Shown: positions 24,438-32,786 of the stretch, in pieces
How the letters are laid out: each line of letters opens with the position of its first letter
How positions within the stretch are numbered: position 1 is the stretch's first letter
NCBI RefSeq assembly: GCF_000174755.1
Contig: NZ_ACLQ01000019.1
Location: forward strand, 62,001 to 126,000
DNA length: 64,000 nucleotides
Direction: 5' to 3'
From: Capnocytophaga gingivalis ATCC 33624
GTDB lineage: Bacteria > Bacteroidota > Bacteroidia > Flavobacteriales > Flavobacteriaceae
Notes under the pieces: model-generated
Database searches by the model: none
What the model was told of the DNA's origin: nothing
Seen by the model: the letters and a program-made list of their open reading frames with translations, nothing else
Made by a program: the position numbers and the translations under genes

Positions 24438-26276
24438 TTATAATTGTTTGTCTAGTAAGGCTATGATGGAGGCTGCTTGCTCGTAATCATTATCTATATC
24501 AGCCTGTGTATAAGGAGCATAACGAGCCATTTCACAGTTGGAAAGTAGCTGCAAGAATCTGGCTATTGCACTGCTCTCTACTTGTTTTTCCTCAAGTAAC
24601 TCTCGCACCTTATCTTTGGACAATTCACTGGTCTCTATATGAAGTTTTGCCTTGAGATAGGTGTGTAATCCTCTTTCCATGGATTCGTAGAAAAGTTCCT
24701 TATTATGGATATTTTTCTTAGCTGCTGATAGGTATTTCTTAGCCAATCGGTTTGTTCTACGGCTTCTATTCTCAGCAGTATCATCATTTCTTTTTTGATA
24801 GAAGTACCTAAGGAGAAGTACTATAGGAATCAGAACTATCGGTAAAAGCCATAATAGGTAGAATAAGCCTGACCCAAAGAATACTGCTCGATTGATCGGA
24901 GCAAGTTTTGCTTCTGTTTTAAGAGGGGCGAATTGGCCTTTCTCTTGTGCAACCTCAGAGGTATTTTCTGGGGAAGTGGCATTATATTCTTCTCCATTGG
25001 GTACTTCTATGGTCAAAGGATCTGAGGTAAGAGTCTCATACTTCTGTGTCTCTGGATCGAAAAAGGTAAAACTCAATGGAGCAATAGGGAATTTTCCTTT
25101 GTATTGGGGTACTATGGTATAGGTATGGGTGATATCTCCACTGACTCCCGTAGCACTGTGGTTCAGATGCTCTTCTTCCTTAGGAGCATATACCTCTAAG
25201 GCTGGTGGGAAAGTCAGTTTAGGCATATCAAAGAGTTTGAAGTTCCCTTTTCCTGAGATAATCACCTCTCCTTGAGCAGTTTCTCCAGCATTGACTGTAC
25301 GGGTAGGAAAATTCACCGATAGGGAGAACTTACCCACAGCTCCAGAAAAGTTGGCCGGCTTACCTTCCTCTGGCAAGGGGGATACTTTTATCTTCAGCGC
25401 ATTGGATTGCAGTCTTCTGCTACGAGTTACATAAGAGCGGTTTCCAAAGAAATCTACCTGATTGGAGGGCAATTGTAATACGAAAGAGGTAGAAAGAGGG
25501 GAAATCTCCTGTTCTCCTGATTGTTGAGGATATAGCAATACTTGCTTGAGGGTAATACAACGGAAGAGCTTTCCATTGTGCATTACCTCAGTCACTTGTA
25601 GTTTGTCCAATAGCTGTTGGCTCCAGAAGTTGGCATAGCGTGGATCTTCTATACTTTCAAAGCCTGCAATGCCAAAACGAGCTGATAAGTACATCTTATA
25701 GGTAATAGTAACAGGCTGATTTACAAATACATGATTACTAGACACTTCTGCTGTGATAAAGAGATCTTCCTTGGTAGGTTCTATGATTTCCATAGGTTGT
25801 ACCTCTTCTGTTCCAAAAGGATCAAAGCCAAAGGGGAAGTTGCCAAAAGGGCTATTATTACCAAAGGGACTGGTTGGAGGAGTCGTTTGTGCACTTCGGG
25901 GATTGGCCACAGGATTGGTTACCTCTATAGTGAGGGGTTTAGTCTTATACTCTTTACCTTCTATAATGACCGATGCTGCCCCTATGGTGAGTTTCCCTTT
26001 CTTCTTGGGTTGTAGCATGTAGGTATAGGTCTTGGAAAAACTGCGTACACCATTGATCCAAGAATTAGAAACGGATTGGGTAGGTCCTGAATATTCAAAA
26101 TTCTCAAACGAAGGTGGGGTGAAATTATCTCCTTCTCTATTCATGATAAAATCGACCCTCAAGCGCTCATTTTCCCCTAAAGACTTACGTGAGGGTTCTG
26201 CCCTGAAGGATACTCCTTGTGCAGAAAGCAGGGTAGTGAATGAAAAAAATAATATTTGAAATAAAAAACTACGCAT
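24438..26276 (-). CDS. batD: BatD aerotolerance-operon protein
   Basis: 612 residues. It has a signal peptide (MRSFLFQILFFSFTTLLSA), a long periplasmic part of repeated beta-sandwich (Ig-like) modules beginning VSFRAEPSRKSLGENE, a Pro/Asn/Phe-rich linker (about 130-155), one transmembrane helix around 475-500 (LFYLLWLLPIVLIPIVLLL), and a cytoplasmic helical tail. This matches the BatD/oxygen-tolerance family. Family knowledge: Bat proteins, with MoxR and BatA/B von Willebrand proteins, affect aerotolerance in Bacteroides and chaperone-like processes in other groups. It is 31 bases downstream of batC and 10 upstream of ppk. Confidence 0.9.
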   Translation of the reverse strand: MRSFLFQILFFSFTTLLSAQGVSFRAEPSRKSLGENERLRVDFIMNREGDNFTPPSFENFEYSGPTQSVSNSWINGVRSFSKTYTYMLQPKKKGKLTIGAASVIIEGKEYKTKPLTIEVTNPVANPRSAQTTPPTSPFGNNSPFGNFPFGFDPFGTEEVQPMEIIEPTKEDLFITAEVSSNHVFVNQPVTITYKMYLSARFGIAGFESIEDPRYANFWSQQLLDKLQVTEVMHNGKLFRCITLKQVLLYPQQSGEQEISPLSTSFVLQLPSNQVDFFGNRSYVTRSRRLQSNALKIKVSPLPEEGKPANFSGAVGKFSLSVNFPTRTVNAGETAQGEVIISGKGNFKLFDMPKLTFPPALEVYAPKEEEHLNHSATGVSGDITHTYTIVPQYKGKFPIAPLSFTFFDPETQKYETLTSDPLTIEVPNGEEYNATSPENTSEVAQEKGQFAPLKTEAKLAPINRAVFFGSGLFYLLWLLPIVLIPIVLLLRYFYQKRNDDTAENRSRRTNRLAKKYLSAAKKNIHNKELFYESMERGLHTYLKAKLHIETSELSKDKVRELLEEKQVESSAIARFLQLLSNCEMARYAPYTQADIDNDYEQAASIIALLDKQL

Positions 26277-26307
26277 AAACTACTTTTGTAGGAACCAATA
26301 TAAGTAT

Positions 26308-27207
26308 TTACCAATCTTTCGTATTTGATTTCTTTGCCTTCCCTTTCACTTTATTCGCATTGAGCTTCTCTTGAGTTTTTTTCTCTTCATTATTGATGGC
26401 ATTGAGAATACGATTCATTTGTTCAGCAGAAAGCTCTTTTCTCTCTCCCTCCTCTGGGGTATTGCCTTCTCTGTTATCTTGATTATTATTTTCTTGTTTA
26501 TCCCTTTCAGGACTTCCTTGATTTTTGTTATCCTTATTGTCCTTATTATCTTTGTTTTGATTATCTTTATTATCTTTGTTATCCTTGTTTTGATTGTCCT
26601 TATTGTCTTTATTTTGATTATCTTTATTATCCTTATTTTGATTATCTTTATTATCTTTGTTATCTTTATTATCTTTATTTTGTTGATTGTTTTGATTATT
26701 TTGATTTTTTTTGTTCTCTTGTTGTTCTTTTTTGAGTTTTTCTTTAGCTATAGCCAAGTTATAGCGTGTCTGTTCATCGGTAGGATTGTTTCTAAGAGCT
26801 TCTTTGTAGAATTGTACTGCCTCTTCATATTTTTTGTTTTGCATAGCCAAATTGCCTAAGTTATGAAATGCCTTATGCTTGTCCTCCTTAGATGCTTCTT
26901 TATTGACCGATGCTTCTTGATAATAATGAGTAGCCTCATTATAAGCCTCTTGAGAATAGAGTACATCACCCATATTATATTGAGCTACTGCATTTTCTTT
27001 GTTTTTGGATATAGCTTTTCTATAATCCATTTCTGAATCCAATAGCTTATGTGCTTTTTCCGCCTGATACCCTTGGTAGGCAAAGGCTTGTGACTGCCGC
27101 TGTGCCTTCTCCCTCTTGGCTAGTTCTGCTTTAGAAACCTCTTTTTCAGCCTTTTGTGAGAAAGCTATTATAGGGAAAAGTATCATTAATAGTTGTATTT
27201 TTTTCAT
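26308..27207 (-). CDS. batC: BatC-like TPR protein with KDN repeat tract
   Basis: 299 residues. The signal peptide is MKKIQLLMILFPIIAFSQ. Tetratricopeptide repeats span about 45-160 (AVAQYNMGDVLYSQEAYNEA; KAFHNLGNLAMQNKKYEEA; DEQTRYNLAIAKEKLKK), as in BatC/BatE. Residues about 178-228 are a low-complexity tract with 14 KDN units broken by QN. The C-terminus (LSAEQMNRILNAINNEEKK) is conserved in BatC proteins and presumably contacts partners. It is the first gene of batC-batD-ppk here; moxR, batA and batB, usually just upstream, are absent from this window. Confidence 0.88.
   Translation of the reverse strand: MKKIQLLMILFPIIAFSQKAEKEVSKAELAKREKAQRQSQAFAYQGYQAEKAHKLLDSEMDYRKAISKNKENAVAQYNMGDVLYSQEAYNEATHYYQEASVNKEASKEDKHKAFHNLGNLAMQNKKYEEAVQFYKEALRNNPTDEQTRYNLAIAKEKLKKEQQENKKNQNNQNNQQNKDNKDNKDNKDNQNKDNKDNQNKDNKDNQNKDNKDNKDNQNKDNKDNKDNKNQGSPERDKQENNNQDNREGNTPEEGERKELSAEQMNRILNAINNEEKKTQEKLNANKVKGKAKKSNTKDW
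26524..26676 (-). repeat. In-frame tandem repeat encoding the KDN tract in batC
   Basis: Nine-base units encoding Lys-Asp-Asn with interspersed Gln-Asn, 14 KDN copies, using AAA/AAG and GAT/GAC alternately. Changes in copy number would alter linker length without breaking the frame. Confidence 0.9.
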
Positions 27208-27233
27208 AGAAATAAGTACTTACTTTCTGACCA

Positions 27234-27241
27234 CAAAATTA
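27234..27241 (-). promoter_or_regulatory. -7 promoter box TAATTTTG for batC-batD-ppk
   Basis: TAnnTTTG match 27 bases before the batC ATG, on the minus strand. Confidence 0.45.
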
Positions 27242-27485
27242 CAACATTAATTCTTATAAAAATTCTTTTTTGTCTTTATTTTAAGAGTTTCAATAAATAT
27301 CTACTATACATATTACTAAAATGCTCTTTCCTTTTCACTCAAAAGTTCTTCCTCCTACTGACACATTTCTTACAGCTCTTTTTCGGAAAAAATGAGAAAA
27401 AGTTCTCTTATCATGCAAATTAAGAAGAAAAAGAATAATATTTGTAGTCAATAGGAAATGGTTTACAAAAAGTTGGTATGAATCG

Positions 27486-27545
27486 GTGTAGGGGCAAAGT
27501 CCACAAGCTGGTGGAGTGGAGTATGTGAGCAATTCGCCCCTACAC
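27486..27545 (+). repeat. Copy A of a dispersed ~60 bp repeat with inverted ends
   Basis: Perfect ten-base ends GTGTAGGGGC and GCCCCTACAC enclose 40 bases. Its left half matches copy B (5533-5601, minus) in GTAGGGGCAAAGT and GTATG..GCAATT. It lies six bases after the ptrB stop and could act as its terminator hairpin. Confidence 0.7.
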
Positions 27546-27551
27546 TTTTCA

Positions 27552-29606
27552 CTATAGATAAATTCCTTCCAAATCCAAGAGAAAAGTATACTCTCTTGCT
27601 ATTTCCCGAAGTGCTTCATAGCGCCCCGAAGCACCACTATGTCCTGAACTCATATCGGTATAAAAGAGCAAGATATGGTTATCTGTCTTGAGTTCTCTAA
27701 GCTTGGCAACCCACTTGGCCGGTTCCCAATATTGTACTTGAGAATCGTGATAACCTGTGAGCACCAGCAGATGTGGATAGGCTTTACGCTGTACATTATC
27801 ATAGGGAGAATAGGCCTTCATATAATCATAATAAGCCTTGTCATTAGGGTTGCCCCATTCATCATATTCGCCTGTGGTAAGGGGAATAGAATCGTCCAAC
27901 ATGGTAGTGAGTACATCCACAAAGGGGACATTGGCTACCACTCCATGAAAAAGCTCGGGAGCTTGGTTGATTACCGCTCCCATAAGCAATCCTCCTGCAG
28001 ATCCTCCCATAGCGTATAGATGCTGGGCACTGGTATATTTCTCCCCTATCAGGTGTCGAGCGCAGGCGATAAAGTCAGTAAAGGTATTTTGCTTCTGCAT
28101 GAGCTTCCCTGCTTCATACCAGGGACGACCTAAGTACTCTCCGCCTCGTATATGTGCAATAGCAAATACAAATCCTCTATCAAGCAAGCTCAAGCGTGTA
28201 GTCGAAAAAGAGGGATCTATAGTGATGCCATAAGAACCATAGCCATAAAGTAATAGAGGGTGACTGCCATCTAAAGTTAGCCCTTTACGATAGACCAATG
28301 AAATAGGTACCTTAACTCCATCAGGAGCTGTTGCCCAGATACGCTCCGAGTGGTAATTCTCCTTGGAAAACTTCCCTCCCAGCACCTCCTGCTCCTTTCT
28401 GACCTGCTGTTCTGAAGTAAGCATGTTATAATCTATTATAGAGTAAGGAGTTGTCATAGAATTATAGATATAGCGCAGCCAATGGGTATCAAAATCCAAA
28501 TTGAGCCCTGTAGAAGCCGTATAGGTCTCGTTGTCAAAAGGCAAATACATATCCTTGGTGCCATCCCAGCGGATGATTCTTAACTGAGAAAGCCCCTGAG
28601 AACGCTCGGTAACTACCAAATATTCCTTAAAGATATCCACTTCCTCCAAGCGAGTATCCTCTCTATGAGGGAGTACTTCGCTCCAGTGTTCAAGCTCGGT
28701 ATGAGTGATAGGAGTCTTGTCCAACTTGAAATTAGTCGCTCCATCAGCATTGTTCAGCACATAGAAATATTCTCCATAATGGGCAATATCATACTCCAAT
28801 CCCCTTTGGCGAGGTTGAAATATCTTGAAGACGCCTTCAGGTGTGGAGGCATCCAAGAAGCGGCTTTCGGTAGAAAGAGTGCTATCAGACTCAATGATAA
28901 GATATTGCTCTGATTTTGACTTAAAGATGCCAGTATTAAAGGTCTCATCTTTTTCATGAAAAACCAATACATCCTTAGGGGAAGTCTGCCCTACTCGATG
29001 ACGATATACCTTATGCGAACGCAGAGTCTGAGGATCTATTTTGGTATAGAAAAGGGTCTTGCTATCATTTGCCCAGCAGCTCCCTCCATCGGTGTTTTTT
29101 ATCTCGGTAGGAAGGATCTCCCCTATTTTCAAGTTCTTGATAAAAAGGGAATACATTCGTCTGCCACGGGTATCCACAGAAAAAGATGCCCACTGGTTAT
29201 CAGGGCTTATGGAATATTCGGCAAACTGATAAAACTTGTGCCCTTCCGCCATCTGATTGACATCAAAAAGCACTTCTTCTCTTGCTCCTTCTTCGTCCCT
29301 TTGGCGTAGGTAAATAGGGTATTCCTTCCCTTGTTCAAAACGAGAGAAGTACCAATAACCATTGTACTTGTAGGGTACCGACTGGTCATCTTCTTTGATA
29401 CGTCCCTTCATCTCCTGAAAAAGAGTCTCTTCTAAAGCTTGAGTATGCTGAGTCTGCTGCTTAAAATAGGCATTTTCTGCCTCAAGATATGCCAATACCT
29501 CAGGGCTATCTCGCTCATTGAGCCAAAAATAGTTATCTATACGTTTGTCGGAGTGTGCCTCCAATATCGTCTGTCGCTTAGGAGCCTTTGGGGGTGTTAT
29601 ATTCAT
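27552..29606 (-). CDS. ptrB: S9A family oligopeptidase B (prolyl oligopeptidase type)
   Basis: 684 residues, full length for oligopeptidase B. An N-terminal beta-propeller (about 70-410) gates an alpha/beta hydrolase domain. The catalytic serine is in AMGGSAGGLLMGAV (about 533), the Asp in LTGYHDSQVQYWEP (about 618) and the His in SSGHSGASGRYEALRE (about 653). These enzymes cleave short peptides after Arg or Lys. No signal peptide is visible, so it is probably cytosolic. It begins 28 bases after tex and lacks its own clear -7 box, suggesting co-transcription with tex. Prolyl specificity is the alternative, but the HIRGGEYLGRPWYEAGK loop favours the oligopeptidase B group. Confidence 0.9.
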   Translation of the reverse strand: MNITPPKAPKRQTILEAHSDKRIDNYFWLNERDSPEVLAYLEAENAYFKQQTQHTQALEETLFQEMKGRIKEDDQSVPYKYNGYWYFSRFEQGKEYPIYLRQRDEEGAREEVLFDVNQMAEGHKFYQFAEYSISPDNQWASFSVDTRGRRMYSLFIKNLKIGEILPTEIKNTDGGSCWANDSKTLFYTKIDPQTLRSHKVYRHRVGQTSPKDVLVFHEKDETFNTGIFKSKSEQYLIIESDSTLSTESRFLDASTPEGVFKIFQPRQRGLEYDIAHYGEYFYVLNNADGATNFKLDKTPITHTELEHWSEVLPHREDTRLEEVDIFKEYLVVTERSQGLSQLRIIRWDGTKDMYLPFDNETYTASTGLNLDFDTHWLRYIYNSMTTPYSIIDYNMLTSEQQVRKEQEVLGGKFSKENYHSERIWATAPDGVKVPISLVYRKGLTLDGSHPLLLYGYGSYGITIDPSFSTTRLSLLDRGFVFAIAHIRGGEYLGRPWYEAGKLMQKQNTFTDFIACARHLIGEKYTSAQHLYAMGGSAGGLLMGAVINQAPELFHGVVANVPFVDVLTTMLDDSIPLTTGEYDEWGNPNDKAYYDYMKAYSPYDNVQRKAYPHLLVLTGYHDSQVQYWEPAKWVAKLRELKTDNHILLFYTDMSSGHSGASGRYEALREIAREYTFLLDLEGIYL

Positions 29607-29634
29607 CGTTTTCTTAACTTGCTTTGTTTTTTGG

Positions 29635-31758
29635 TTATAGTATCATACTCAAGGAAATACGCTTACGGGCAGTATCCACTTCAGTGACTTTTACTTGCAC
29701 TTGCTCATGGAGCTTGACCACCTCACTTACCTCTGACACATAGCCATCTTTGAGCTGAGAGATGTGTACCAAACCACTTTCCTTGATACCTATATCCACA
29801 AAACAGCCAAAGGCAGTGATATTATTAACAATTCCTGGTAGTATCATACCCACTCTCACATCATCAAAAGTCTTTACATTGGGGTCAAATTCGAATACTT
29901 TAGCGGTTTTTCTCGGATCAAGACCTGGTTTTTCCAATTCCTTGAGCACATCCTTGAGATAAAGTTCTCCCACTTCTTCATTTTTGTACTTTTTTATATC
30001 AATAGTTGAGATAGCTTGCTTATTTCCTATGAGCTTTTCTACTGAGATTCCCAAATCTTTAGCCATTTGCTTGATGATAGGATAGGCTTCGGGGTGTACT
30101 GCCGAGTTGTCCAACGGATTTTCACTATTGTGTACCCTTAGAAAGGCTACAGCCTGTTGGTAGACCTTATCGCCTAAGCGAGGTACCTTCTTGAGGTCTT
30201 CTCTTCGACGGAAAGCTCCATTGGTCGAACGATAGGCAACAATATTCTCTGCCATTTTCTCCCCTATGCCCGATACGTAACTAAGCAGGGAGCCACTGGC
30301 GGTGTTGAGGTTTACCCCTACCTTATTCACACAGCGAATCACTGTAGCATCGAGTTCTTGCTCGAGTAGGGTTTGGTTTACATCATGTTGGTACTGGCCT
30401 ACTCCTATACTCTTAGGTTCTATTTTAACCAGCTCTGCCAAGGGGTCGGACAATCTACGACCAATAGAGACGGCACCACGCACCGTTACGTCGTATGTAG
30501 GGAATTCCTCTCGAGCTATCTTTGAGGCTGAGTACACCGATGCTCCAGCTTCGCTGACTACAAAGACCTGTAGAGGATGAGGGAAAGAAATCTCTTTGAT
30601 GAAGCGTTCTGTCTCTCTCGAAGCGGTACCATTACCTATACTAATAGCCTCTATGCGATACTGCTCGACCATTGTACGAATTTTCTTCATTGCCATAGCA
30701 GTCTCGTGCTGAGGGGCGTGTGGAAAAATGGTTTCATTGTGTAATAAATCTCCTTTTTCATCCAAACAAACTACCTTGCATCCGGTACGAAATCCTGGAT
30801 CTATCGCCAATATACGCTTTTCTCCTAAGGGAGAAGAGAGTAATAGTTGAGAAAGATTATCTGAAAAGACTTCTATGGCCTTGGCATCTGCCTTGTCCTT
30901 AACTTCTTGGAGAGTTTCATTGGAGATAGAGGGCTCTAAAAGACGCTTATAGCTATCCTTGATGGCCTTTTTTAGAAAGTCAGCGGTCTGACCGTTGCCT
31001 TTGATGATAGTTTCTTCTATAAAAGGAAGGGTATCCTCTGTTTCTACTTGTACTTTAAGGCGAACAAATCCTTCTTTTTCAGCACGTAGCATAGCCAATA
31101 CACGATGGGAAGGCGCCTTGGATAGGGGCTCACTCCAATCAAAGTACTGAGCATATTTTTGAGCTTCTTCGTCATTTTCTTTACCTTTGGCTACTTCTGT
31201 ACAGAGCTGAGCTTTTCGTTGGAAAACCCTTCTGAGAGTACGGCGCACATACATATTTTCATTGATCCACTCGGCTATGATATCCGATGCTCCTTGTAGA
31301 GCATCCTCGACTGTAGCGACCTTGTCTGAAAGATAACGCAAGGCAAGTTGTTCCATGTCAGTCACTCTCTGGCTCATGAGCTGTTTAGCTAAGGGTTCTA
31401 AACCATTTTCCTTAGCTACATCGCCTTTAGTTTTGCGCTTTTTCTTATAGGGAAGGTATAAATCCTCCAATTCTGTCAGCTCATAGGAGGCTTCTATACG
31501 CTTGCGGAGTTCTTCGGTAAGCTTTCCTTGTTCCTCTACACTGGAAAGAATGGTCTCCTTACGCTTGCAGATATTTTCGTAATCGGCTTGTGCTTTAGCT
31601 ATTTTCTCAATGGCAACCTCATCCAGATTGCCTGTTCTATCCTTGCGATAGCGTGCTATAAAGGGGATCGTACAGCCTTCTGAAAGCAAAGTCAGTGTAT
31701 TCTCAATAGCTTTTTCAGTGGTGGACACTTGAGCCTTAATGAATTGGATATTTGTCAT
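29635..31758 (-). CDS. tex: Tex family RNA-binding transcription accessory protein
   Basis: 707 residues from MTNIQFIKAQVSTTEKAIE. The frame reaches 31806, but a promoter box at 31777-31784 lies within that extension. Tex carries an N-terminal helical domain, a YqgF RNase H-like domain (RILAIDPGFRTGCKVV), two helix-hairpin-helix segments (VGVNLNTASGSLLSYVSGIG) and a C-terminal S1 domain (GIVNNITAFGCFVDIG). Family knowledge: it binds RNA and promotes RNA polymerase processivity and release of stalled complexes. It is the first gene of a probable tex-ptrB operon; the promoter overlaps the terminator of the upstream M48 gene. Confidence 0.96.
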   Translation of the reverse strand: MTNIQFIKAQVSTTEKAIENTLTLLSEGCTIPFIARYRKDRTGNLDEVAIEKIAKAQADYENICKRKETILSSVEEQGKLTEELRKRIEASYELTELEDLYLPYKKKRKTKGDVAKENGLEPLAKQLMSQRVTDMEQLALRYLSDKVATVEDALQGASDIIAEWINENMYVRRTLRRVFQRKAQLCTEVAKGKENDEEAQKYAQYFDWSEPLSKAPSHRVLAMLRAEKEGFVRLKVQVETEDTLPFIEETIIKGNGQTADFLKKAIKDSYKRLLEPSISNETLQEVKDKADAKAIEVFSDNLSQLLLSSPLGEKRILAIDPGFRTGCKVVCLDEKGDLLHNETIFPHAPQHETAMAMKKIRTMVEQYRIEAISIGNGTASRETERFIKEISFPHPLQVFVVSEAGASVYSASKIAREEFPTYDVTVRGAVSIGRRLSDPLAELVKIEPKSIGVGQYQHDVNQTLLEQELDATVIRCVNKVGVNLNTASGSLLSYVSGIGEKMAENIVAYRSTNGAFRRREDLKKVPRLGDKVYQQAVAFLRVHNSENPLDNSAVHPEAYPIIKQMAKDLGISVEKLIGNKQAISTIDIKKYKNEEVGELYLKDVLKELEKPGLDPRKTAKVFEFDPNVKTFDDVRVGMILPGIVNNITAFGCFVDIGIKESGLVHISQLKDGYVSEVSEVVKLHEQVQVKVTEVDTARKRISLSMIL

Positions 31759-31776
31759 AAATAAAAGAATAAGGTA

Positions 31777-31784
31777 CAAAGGTA
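31777..31784 (-). promoter_or_regulatory. -7 promoter box TACCTTTG for tex
   Basis: TAnnTTTG match with TTTG exactly 19 bases upstream. The -33 element lies in the loop of the M48 gene's terminator (31791-31825), so promoter and terminator are nested. Confidence 0.75.
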
Positions 31785-31790
31785 ATAAAA

Positions 31791-31825
31791 AAGAAAAAAG
31801 GAGCAAACAAATACTCCTTTTTCTT
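31791..31825 (-). terminator. Intrinsic terminator after the M48 protease gene
   Basis: On the minus strand AAGAAAAAGGAG pairs with CTCCTTTTTTCTT across a ten-base loop, and a T-rich run follows. Located 17 bases after the protease stop. Confidence 0.7.
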
Positions 31826-31841
31826 AATGGTTATTTTTCTA

Positions 31842-32648
31842 TTATTCGAATCGGGTCACTCCATATTTCTTAGCTTCTGCTTTCACCTTGGGAGCCAACT
31901 CTTTAAGGTGAGCAATACGCGACTGATTGGAAGGGTGAGTACTTAGAAGTGAGCTGGAGCTTCCTCCTCCTGAGGCAGCACTCATGCGTTCCCATAGTTT
32001 ATACCCTTCATCTGGATCATAGCCTGCCAGTGCCATAATCTGAAGACCTATAGCATCGGCTTCGCTCTCATGACTTCTGCTAAAGGGGAGCATTACCCCT
32101 ACTTGGGTACCTAAGCCATAGGCGGTATTAAACTCATTAAGGTATTTGCTATTGCTTAGTAGTACATTTCCCGCCAATGCTCCTATCTGTTGAAGGGTAG
32201 AAGCGCTCATACGCTGTGCTCCATGATCAGCCAAAGCATGGGCTACCTCATGCCCCATAATCACAGCAATACCACGCTCATTCTTAGCTATAGGAAGTAT
32301 CCCTGTATAGAATACAATTTTTCCCCCTGGCATACACCACGCATTGAGCTCTTTGTTCTCTACCAAGTTGTATTCCCAGCGGTAGTCCTTCAGATAGTTC
32401 TTATACCCATTTCTATCCAACCATAGTTGTGATGCCTTAGCAATACGCTCTCCTACACGCTTGATCATCTCGGCCTCGGGAGTACCTTTAATGACCTTAC
32501 TGGTAGAGAGAAACTCATTATATTGAGAAAATGAGGTTGGGAAAAGTGAACTATTCGACATGAAGTTCAAAGTTTGTTTTCCTGTAAAAGGATTGGTTTT
32601 ACAGGAAGAAACGACTAATAAAATTCCTATTAAAAGTATTTTTTTCAT
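31842..32648 (-). CDS. M48 family metalloprotease, lipoprotein
   Basis: 268 residues. The lipoprotein signal MKKILLIGILLVVSSC places it at the envelope (Cys16). The zinc-binding HEVAH is at 133-137, with the third ligand in SHESEADAIG (about 190-199) as in M48 peptidases such as LoiP, BepA and Oma1-like proteins. The conserved WCMPGGKIVFYTG precedes the active site. Gly/Ser-rich ASGGGSSSSLLSTHPS near the C-terminus is the family HP motif region. Family knowledge: these proteases remove misfolded outer-membrane proteins. It has its own promoter box at 32672-32679 and a terminator, so it is monocistronic. Confidence 0.93.
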   Translation of the reverse strand: MKKILLIGILLVVSSCKTNPFTGKQTLNFMSNSSLFPTSFSQYNEFLSTSKVIKGTPEAEMIKRVGERIAKASQLWLDRNGYKNYLKDYRWEYNLVENKELNAWCMPGGKIVFYTGILPIAKNERGIAVIMGHEVAHALADHGAQRMSASTLQQIGALAGNVLLSNSKYLNEFNTAYGLGTQVGVMLPFSRSHESEADAIGLQIMALAGYDPDEGYKLWERMSAASGGGSSSSLLSTHPSNQSRIAHLKELAPKVKAEAKKYGVTRFE

Positions 32649-32671
32649 TTTCTATTATTTAATAACAAGTG

Positions 32672-32679
32672 CAAATGTA
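32672..32679 (-). promoter_or_regulatory. -7 promoter box TACATTTG for the M48 gene
   Basis: TAnnTTTG match 23 bases before the ATG at 32648. Confidence 0.6.
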
Positions 32680-32711
32680 CATCTTTTTTTTGAATTAGAA
32701 GTATTCCATAG

Positions 32712-32753
32712 GAAAAAATTAAGTAGGTCACCCCAAAAAGAAATGACCTACTT
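32712..32753 (-). terminator. Intrinsic terminator after the M1 peptidase gene
   Basis: Perfect ten-base arms AAGTAGGTCA / TGACCTACTT with a 13-base loop, and AATTTTTTCC follows on the minus strand. Located 33 bases after the M1 stop. Confidence 0.8.
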
Positions 32754-32786
32754 AACCTAAAAATAAAAATCAATTATACGCTACAT

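Larger units (their letters stand above)
27208..27551. other. 344-base intergenic region between ptrB and batC
   Basis: Holds the batC promoter box (27234-27241) and repeat copy A (27486-27545), a stem with arms GTGTAGGGGC/GCCCCTACAC just after the ptrB stop. The middle is A+T-rich without a supportable gene. Confidence 0.65.

Noticed and set aside
26524-26676. Tandem repeat resembling a CRISPR array
   Set aside because: Units are nine bases without unique spacers and lie in frame in a coding gene; no cas genes are present.
26371-26859. Plus-strand 162-residue ORF rich in Ile, Phe and Val
   Set aside because: It is the exact antisense of the batC KDN tract; its hydrophobic repeats are an artefact of reading the complement of a Lys-Asp-Asn repeat.
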